A program made the position numbers and the translations under genes. Shown here one piece after another: positions 40,646-45,131 of a DNA stretch of 45,131 nucleotides. Where the stretch lies: assembly GCA_038746285.1 (NCBI GenBank), contig JBCDKT010000031.1, positions 1-45,131 on the forward strand, in the 5' to 3' direction. This DNA comes from Bacteroidota bacterium (GTDB lineage Bacteria > Bacteroidota > Rhodothermia > Rhodothermales > JANQRZ01). Under the pieces are notes generated by a model. It had not been told where the DNA came from. It saw only the letters and a list, made by a program, of their open reading frames with translations, and did not search any database. The stretch's first letter is position 1. The number at the start of each line of letters is the position of its first letter.

Positions 40646-41530
40646 CTACATCGCCTCTTGCACGCGAGCGTCCGGCGGCATAGCAAAGAGGCTAGCCGGA
40701 GCGTCGGGCAGGAACTCGAGGTCGGTGACGGTGCCGCGCGCTGCGGCCTCGCCCGTGCCGTCGCCGGTCCACGCGAACGAGCGGAAGCCCTCCTGGAGCA
40801 CGATCCCGCTCGCGGTCTGCGCGCCGTCGTAGAGCATCAGCCGCTCGGGCGTCGAGCCGCCCTCGGGGAAGAAGCCGGGGTAGGAGACGACGTAGCGCAC
40901 GCCGCCCACCTCCCGCGTCTCGGGGTCGAGAAGCAGGAAGTAGTAGTCGTCCGGCGCGTCGCCCGTGCCGGCCTCAAACGTGGCGCGGACGAGGTCGTAG
41001 GTCTCGCCCTCAGCCGTCATCTGCCCGGCCGCCTCCAGGTTCACGCCGGGGTCGGCGAGGACGAAGGGCATGGCGACGAAGTAGTACGGCGTGAGCGACC
41101 AAAACCGAGCGTTCGTCGGGAGCGAGTCGGTGCCGATCACCCACGCCTCCTCGCCCGTCCACCCGAACGCCGCCGACGAGTCCGGCACAGACGAGTCTGG
41201 GTTCATCAGGTGCCGCGCCCGGGCGCTCCAGGTGTCGACCGTCTGCTCGGTGTCGATGGGGTCGTCGCCGGTGAGGCGCTCGTAGCGGTAGCGGAAGTGG
41301 ACCGGCCCGTTGGCGTACCACCGCTCCAGCCCACCGTGCGCGTCAATCGCTGCGAGGACCAGGCGGCCCCCTTCGGTGGCTTCGAGCCGCGCCGTAGCCT
41401 CGGCCACGCGCTCGGCGATCACCGCGTCCGACGGACGGGCGCGGTCGCTGGTCGCGGGCTCGGCGGTCGGCGGTTCGGGTTCGGCGGCGCAGCCGGCGAG
41501 GAGGAGGGCGAGGAAGATGAGGCGCTTCAT
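40646..41530 (-). CDS. Lipoprotein (DUF6503/LolA-like), last in the redox operon
   Basis: 294-residue lipoprotein (lipobox LLLAGC, Cys15). The mature part begins with a disordered EPEPPTAEPATSD stretch. The domain contains LVLAAIDAHGGLERWY and RYVVSYPGFFPEGG; the AIxAHGGLxRW start resembles DUF6503, a LolA/outer-membrane lipoprotein-like fold, at moderate certainty. It follows the metallo-beta-lactamase gene by 13 bases and ends the operon. Confidence 0.65.
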   Translation of the reverse strand: MKRLIFLALLLAGCAAEPEPPTAEPATSDRARPSDAVIAERVAEATARLEATEGGRLVLAAIDAHGGLERWYANGPVHFRYRYERLTGDDPIDTEQTVDTWSARARHLMNPDSSVPDSSAAFGWTGEEAWVIGTDSLPTNARFWSLTPYYFVAMPFVLADPGVNLEAAGQMTAEGETYDLVRATFEAGTGDAPDDYYFLLLDPETREVGGVRYVVSYPGFFPEGGSTPERLMLYDGAQTASGIVLQEGFRSFAWTGDGTGEAAARGTVTDLEFLPDAPASLFAMPPDARVQEAM

Positions 41531-41543
41531 AGGAATAGAGGCG

Positions 41544-42518
41544 TTAGGGAGCAGGGACGAATTGAAAGCCCTCGCCGCGGCGGACGACGTAGCCCAGGCC
41601 GGGGAACGGGAGGTGCGGTCCCCAGATCTGCAGGCCGTCGTCCGCGGCGCGGCCGAGGAGCGCCCGCCGCGTGGCGACGGTCTGCTCGGGGATCGCGTCG
41701 AAGGCGAAGAGCCACTCGGGGTGATGGAAGAGGGCGACGTAGTGGTTCGCCGCGTCCATCGGGAGCATGAGCTGGGCGTCGCCGTCGGCAACGAGGAAGG
41801 CGGAGTGGCCCGGCGTGTGGCCCGGTGCCGCAACCGACGTGAGGCCGGGCACGACCTCGTCGCCGTAGGCGAACACATCGAGCTGCCCGCTCGCCGCGAG
41901 CGGATCGAGCTTGCTGCGCACGAACTGAATCGTGCCGTCCATCTCCTCGTTGCCGGTCATCGTGTAGCCATCGACGAACGCCCGCTCCGGCTCCGGCATG
42001 AGGTAGGCCGCGTTCGGGAAGACCGGCGCGCCGCCGAGCGTCACCGCCCCGATGTGGTCCGGGTGCATGTGCGAGATCACGACCGTGTCCACGTCCTCGG
42101 CACGGACGCCGAGCGCGGCTAGGGTGTCGAGGAGCCGTCCGCCGCCGTCGGCTACAATCGGGAGGCTGTAGTCGCCGAGGCCGGTGTCGAGGAGGACCGT
42201 GCGGTCGCCGCGCTGGAGGAGGGCGACGGTTACCGGGACGGCCGCCGCGTCAGTCGGGAGGTTGTGCTCGGCGAAGAGCGCCTCGACGGCCCCCTCGGGT
42301 GCGCCGCCAGAGACGGCCGCGAGCGGGGCTTCGAGCGCCGCGTCCTGCACCACCGTGAGTCGTGTATCCCCGATGGCCGTCTGGTAGAACGGAGCCGGGT
42401 GGTCGTCGCGCCGGCGGTCCGGCGTCGGGGTCGCCGTTGCGGAGAGCGGAGCGAGGCCGAGGCCGAGGCCGTCGAGGCCGACGCTGCGGAGGGCGTCGCG
42501 GCGGGAGAGGGTATGCAT
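41544..42518 (-). CDS. Metallo-beta-lactamase fold hydrolase with twin-arginine-like leader
   Basis: 324-residue MBL-fold protein. Zinc site SHMHPDHIG (H-x-H-x-D-H), APGHTPGHSAF with a further His, and MDAANHYVALFHHPEW. The N-terminus SRRDALRSVGLDGLGLGLAP has a twin-arginine-like motif and a hydrophobic stretch, so Tat export is possible. Members range from lactonases to thioesterases; the substrate is unknown. ATG 42518; the frame is open further upstream but this is the first ATG before the Tat-like signal. Confidence 0.8.
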   Translation of the reverse strand: MHTLSRRDALRSVGLDGLGLGLAPLSATATPTPDRRRDDHPAPFYQTAIGDTRLTVVQDAALEAPLAAVSGGAPEGAVEALFAEHNLPTDAAAVPVTVALLQRGDRTVLLDTGLGDYSLPIVADGGGRLLDTLAALGVRAEDVDTVVISHMHPDHIGAVTLGGAPVFPNAAYLMPEPERAFVDGYTMTGNEEMDGTIQFVRSKLDPLAASGQLDVFAYGDEVVPGLTSVAAPGHTPGHSAFLVADGDAQLMLPMDAANHYVALFHHPEWLFAFDAIPEQTVATRRALLGRAADDGLQIWGPHLPFPGLGYVVRRGEGFQFVPAP

Positions 42519-42550
42519 GGCGGCGTGGGTTGAGGTGAGGGAAAAGCGCT

Positions 42551-43654
42551 CTACGCGTCGGCCGGCTCTTCGTGGGCGAGCGCGACGCCGGTGGCGGGCC
42601 AGAGGGGGTAGTCGGTATAGCCTTCGGCGCCGCCGCCGTAAAAGGTATCGCTGTTGGGCTCGTTGAGTGGGGCGTCGAGTCCGGCAGCCTGGGCGGCGAA
42701 GCGGAGCGGGAGGTCGGGGTTGGCGAGGTAGGGGCGGCCGTAGCAGATGAGGTCGGCGCGGCCGTCGGCGAGGGCCTGCTCGCCCTCTTCGCGGTCGTAG
42801 CCGCCGTTGGCGATGAGGGTGCCGTCGTAGTGCTCGCGGACGACGCGGAGCATGTCCGCCCCGTCGGCGCGGACGGCGTGGACGTACCCCAGCCCCACCT
42901 CTTGCATCTTCCGTGCGGCGAGGCCGAAGGTCTCGGCCGGGTTGTCGTCCGTCGTCCCGAGCCGGCCCTGGCCGAACGAGAACCGGACGCCGACGCGCGC
43001 CGGGTCCCACGTCTCCAGCACGGCCTTGGTGACCTCGGTGAGGAAGCGGACCCGGTTCTCGGCCGAGCCGCCGTAGGCGTCGCTGCGCTGGTTCGACGAC
43101 GACGAGAGAAATTGCTCGACGAGGTAGCCGTTGGCACCGTGGATCTCGACGCCGTCGAAGCCGGCCTCGTGCGCCCGCCGCGCGCCGTGGCCGAACTGGC
43201 GGACGGCGTCTGCGATCTCGTCCGTCGTCATCGCCTTCGGGGTGGGGAAGTCCTCCATGCTGAAGTCCGGTAGCATCACCTCACCCTCAGCGGCAATCGC
43301 CGACGGGGCGAGCGGCGGCGCGCCGTCGTGGTAGGCCGGGTGCGAGACGCGCCCGACGTGCCAGAGCTGGAGAAAGATGCGCCCGCCGGTCGCGTGGACG
43401 AGGTCGGTGACCGCCCGCCACGCCTCGACCTGCGCGTCGGAGTGGATGCCGGGTGTGAGCGGGTAGCCCTGCCCGCGCGGCGCGACCTGCGTCGCCTCGG
43501 TGACGATCAGCCCGGCACTCGCGCGCTGCGCGTAGTAGGTCGGGGCGAGACGGTTGGGAACGGTGCCGGCGTGGCGGCTCCGCGTCATCGGGGCGTAGAC
43601 GAGCCGGTTGGGGAGGTGGAGCGGACCGAGGGTGTGGGCGGAGAGGAGCGACAT
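42551..43654 (-). CDS. Old yellow enzyme family ene-reductase (NemA-like)
   Basis: 367-residue FMN enzyme. Marks: NRLVYAPMTRSRHAGTVPNR (about 16-35), LQLWHVGRVSHP, EIHGANGYLVEQFLSSSSNQ with the substrate-binding His-Asn pair, RSDAYGGSAENRVRFL, and RADLICYGRPYLANPDLP. It reduces activated C=C bonds of enones or quinones with NAD(P)H. It stands in a cluster with MarR and AhpD-like genes, fitting a response to electrophiles. Confidence 0.88.
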   Translation of the reverse strand: MSLLSAHTLGPLHLPNRLVYAPMTRSRHAGTVPNRLAPTYYAQRASAGLIVTEATQVAPRGQGYPLTPGIHSDAQVEAWRAVTDLVHATGGRIFLQLWHVGRVSHPAYHDGAPPLAPSAIAAEGEVMLPDFSMEDFPTPKAMTTDEIADAVRQFGHGARRAHEAGFDGVEIHGANGYLVEQFLSSSSNQRSDAYGGSAENRVRFLTEVTKAVLETWDPARVGVRFSFGQGRLGTTDDNPAETFGLAARKMQEVGLGYVHAVRADGADMLRVVREHYDGTLIANGGYDREEGEQALADGRADLICYGRPYLANPDLPLRFAAQAAGLDAPLNEPNSDTFYGGGAEGYTDYPLWPATGVALAHEEPADA

Positions 43655-43713
43655 GGAGAGGGAGGAGAGGTGGAGAGAGGTGAGACGGGGTAACGCGCTC
43701 TGCGGCGACGGGT

Positions 43714-44193
43714 TCAGGCGGTCTCCGGGACGAAGCCGTGCAGCCGGTCGAGGAGCGCGTTGAGCCGCTCGGCGTCGGCGTCCGAAAGGGCACCGGTCAC
43801 CGCGTCGAGGCCGGCGAGGCCGGCGTCGATCTCGTCGAGCAGTGCGAGACCCGCCTCGGTGATGCGGACGTCGACGCGGCGGCGGTCCTCGGTGCACGGC
43901 TGCTTGCTGACGAGCCCGCGCGCAACGAGCCGGTCAACGAGCCGCGAGGTGTCGCTCGCCCGGTCGATCATCCGCTTGCGGAGGCACGAGGTGCTGAGCG
44001 TCCCTGCTCCCGTACGGTGCTGGCCGCGCAGGATGCGGAGGATGTTGAACTGCGGCTGCGTCAGGTCGTGCGGCTCCAGAAACGCGCGGATGCGGTCCTG
44101 GAGCCACGTCGCCGTGTAGAGCAAGTTCACGCGCAGCCGGTGGTGCGGGCTGGCAAACGTGCCGGCGAGCGGGTGCGTATCGGTGTCAGCCAT
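43714..44193 (-). CDS. MarR-family transcriptional regulator
   Basis: 159-residue winged-helix repressor. The central pattern LTQPQFNILRILRGQ, SDTSRLVDRLVARGLV and TEDRRRVDVRITEAG is typical MarR. Two cysteines (Cys70 at the start of the recognition region, Cys100 before TEDRR) could sense oxidants or electrophiles, as known for OhrR-like members, but this is inference. It is second in the minus-strand operon and may bind the repeats at 44855-44875. Confidence 0.85.
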   Translation of the reverse strand: MADTDTHPLAGTFASPHHRLRVNLLYTATWLQDRIRAFLEPHDLTQPQFNILRILRGQHRTGAGTLSTSCLRKRMIDRASDTSRLVDRLVARGLVSKQPCTEDRRRVDVRITEAGLALLDEIDAGLAGLDAVTGALSDADAERLNALLDRLHGFVPETA

Positions 44194-44251
44194 GAGCGGT
44201 GTGGGAGCGCGGGGAGGACCAGAGCCCTCCTCGCGCTCCGCGCGTGTCAGG

Positions 44252-44809
44252 TCAGGCGAGGACGGCAGCCGGGAGCGGCTTCGCCTCCGGGAAGTCGACC
44301 GGGATGTCGGTCGCGTTGTGGAGGTAGTTCGAGAAGGTTTTGACGGCGATCAGCCCGGTGAGGTCCACGAGGTGGGCCTGGGTGTAGCCCGCGTCGAAGA
44401 ACGCGTCCAGGAGCGCCTCGCCCGGCCGGCCCTTCGTCTCGACGAACGCCCGCGTGAGCTGGGTCAGCGCCCGGAGCTTCGGGTCGCTGGTGGTGCCGGC
44501 GCGGAGGCCGAACGTCTCGTCCTCCGAGAAGCCGTTCATCTGGGCGAGCGCCGTGTGCGCGGCGAGGCAGTAGGTGCAGCTGTTGACCTCGCTCGTGGCG
44601 AGGTAGACTGCCTGGGCCTCGCGGTTCGAGAAGTTGGCGTGCTCGGCGGCGTGGGAGAGCCCGAGGCCGGCCAGGAAGGTCTTCGGCGAGTGCGCCTCGT
44701 AGGCGTAGAGGTTGGGGAGCGTGCCGAGCTGCTGCTCGATCTGCGCCAGCGTGTCGCGGGCGTCGGCGTCGGCGACGTCGTCGAGGGTGGGAACGGTGTA
44801 GTGAGGCAT
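44252..44809 (-). CDS. Carboxymuconolactone decarboxylase/AhpD-family protein
   Basis: 185-residue all-helical protein of the AhpD-like group. The redox motif is NSCTYCLAAHTALAQMNG (C-x-x-C with downstream His), with VKTFSNYLHNATDIPVDFPE at the C-terminus. Such proteins act as peroxidase-related disulphide reductases. It heads a five-gene minus-strand operon (AhpD-like, MarR, ene-reductase, MBL protein, lipoprotein) with gaps of 58, 59, 32 and 13 bases. Confidence 0.83.
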   Translation of the reverse strand: MPHYTVPTLDDVADADARDTLAQIEQQLGTLPNLYAYEAHSPKTFLAGLGLSHAAEHANFSNREAQAVYLATSEVNSCTYCLAAHTALAQMNGFSEDETFGLRAGTTSDPKLRALTQLTRAFVETKGRPGEALLDAFFDAGYTQAHLVDLTGLIAVKTFSNYLHNATDIPVDFPEAKPLPAAVLA

Positions 44810-44844
44810 GGTCGTCTGGGGTTGGTTGTGATGGGAGCTTGTAT

Positions 44845-44876
44845 CAAAGTCAAAACATCAATATTTCGACATCAAA
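44845..44876 (-). promoter_or_regulatory. Promoter and candidate MarR operator of the redox operon
   Basis: The only AT-rich promoter region of the window. On the minus strand TTTG (44876-44873), 20 bases, then TGACTTTG (44852-44845), one mismatch from TAnnTTTG. Within it ACATCAA occurs twice (44855-44861 and 44869-44875) with a 14-base period, a possible regulator site. Confidence 0.5.
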
Positions 44877-44941
44877 TAAAAAACTCACCTACGCTCTGGA
44901 GAGCGGTCCGGTCTCGGAGCACAGCAGAGCACAGCAAAGCC

Positions 44942-44968
44942 CGGCCCGCCATGTGGCAGACCGGGCCG
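44942..44968. terminator. GC-rich hairpin in the right intergenic region
   Basis: CGGCCCG (44942-44948) and CGGGCCG (44962-44968) form a perfect 7-bp stem in the gene-free stretch 44810-45131. This stretch also holds the promoter region at 44845-44876 and the repeat at 45068-45131; I see no reading frame of note in it. GCCTCT at 44987-44992 is complementary to AGAGGC at 45012-45017. Confidence 0.35.
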
Positions 44969-45067
44969 GAAGGGTCGAGGCGGGGTGCCTCTAGAGCTTG
45001 TTAGCAACTTGAGAGGCCCTGATGGCGCAGAAACGCTGCTCTGCTACTGTTACCTCCTCACATCGAG

Positions 45068-45131
45068 TCATTCCCGACCCTGATCGGGAATCCAGAAGGC
45101 GTACTACAAGCTCTGGATTCCCGCCTGCGCG
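45068..45131. repeat. Dispersed palindromic repeat, cut by the window edge
   Basis: TTCCCGA (45071-45077) pairs with TCGGGAA (45084-45090), and GGAATCCAG (45087-45095) with CTGGATTCC (45113-45121). The CTGGATTCCCGCCTGCGCG ending is a widely seen dispersed repeat that usually continues as GGGAATGAC; the right end is outside the window. Confidence 0.7.

Noticed and set aside
44990-45050. IS5-like end (GAGCTTGTTAGCAACTTGAG)
   Set aside because: The sequence resembles some IS5-family ends, but no transposase or second inverted repeat is in the window.

Overview
The window is a very GC-rich bacterial chromosome segment, most likely from a marine Bacteroidota/Rhodothermota lineage (Rhodothermales, Rubricoccaceae-like; this is inference). 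The evidence is two secreted proteins with type IX secretion (Por) tail domains, a FecI/FecR/TonB-receptor signalling locus with an STN domain, a Bacteroidota-type serine palmitoyltransferase, a DUF5683 gene beside parAB, almost no Shine-Dalgarno sequences, and many Bacteroidota-type -7 promoter boxes (TAnnTTTG-like). Several of these boxes end only 3-8 bases before the start codon, which implies leaderless mRNAs. I see no rRNA, tRNA, CRISPR array or complete insertion sequence.

Layout. 1-5.2 kb: a partial FG-GAP/ASPIC T9SS cargo protein, then a YbbR protein, a DMT transporter, a DUF4230 protein and a small membrane protein. 5.2-10.4 kb: a cell-surface signalling locus (ECF sigma factor, lipoprotein, FecR anti-sigma, STN-TonB receptor). 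10.4-14.6 kb: an antitoxin with an internally deleted PIN toxin, then uvrB carrying a 556-residue intein inside its Walker A motif. 14.8-17.2 kb: two tandem pectinacetylesterase-like lipoproteins. 17.3-21.5 kb: an EVE-McrB ATPase and a DUF2357/PD-(D/E)XK McrC-like nuclease, separated by an oppositely oriented GNAT gene; this is a probable type IV modification-dependent defence system. 21.5-23.8 kb: two small lipoproteins, a rhomboid protease and a HAD phosphatase. 23.8-26.7 kb: an apparent sphingolipid operon (serine palmitoyltransferase, four-helix-bundle protein, GNAT-type acyltransferase, HAD). 27.0-29.6 kb: parA-parB-DUF5683.

29.8-33.7 kb: a UvrD-like helicase, a REP/MITE-like inverted-repeat element, an acetyltransferase, a second antitoxin with a broken PIN toxin, and a DoxX-like protein. 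33.8-37.9 kb: two MacB-type permeases without an ATPase, ribose-5-phosphate isomerase A and superoxide dismutase, with repeat-built spacers. 38-40.6 kb: a T9SS cargo protein, a PaaI-type thioesterase, a small unknown protein and an Sfp-type phosphopantetheinyl transferase. 40.6-44.8 kb: a minus-strand redox/electrophile operon (AhpD-like, MarR, old yellow enzyme, metallo-beta-lactamase fold protein, lipoprotein). The right edge enters another dispersed palindromic repeat.

The most noteworthy items are the split EVE-McrB/McrC system, the uvrB P-loop intein, two independently decayed PIN toxins beside intact antitoxins, the leaderless promoter architecture, and an 8-bp tandem repeat inside the start of the acyltransferase gene of the sphingolipid operon.
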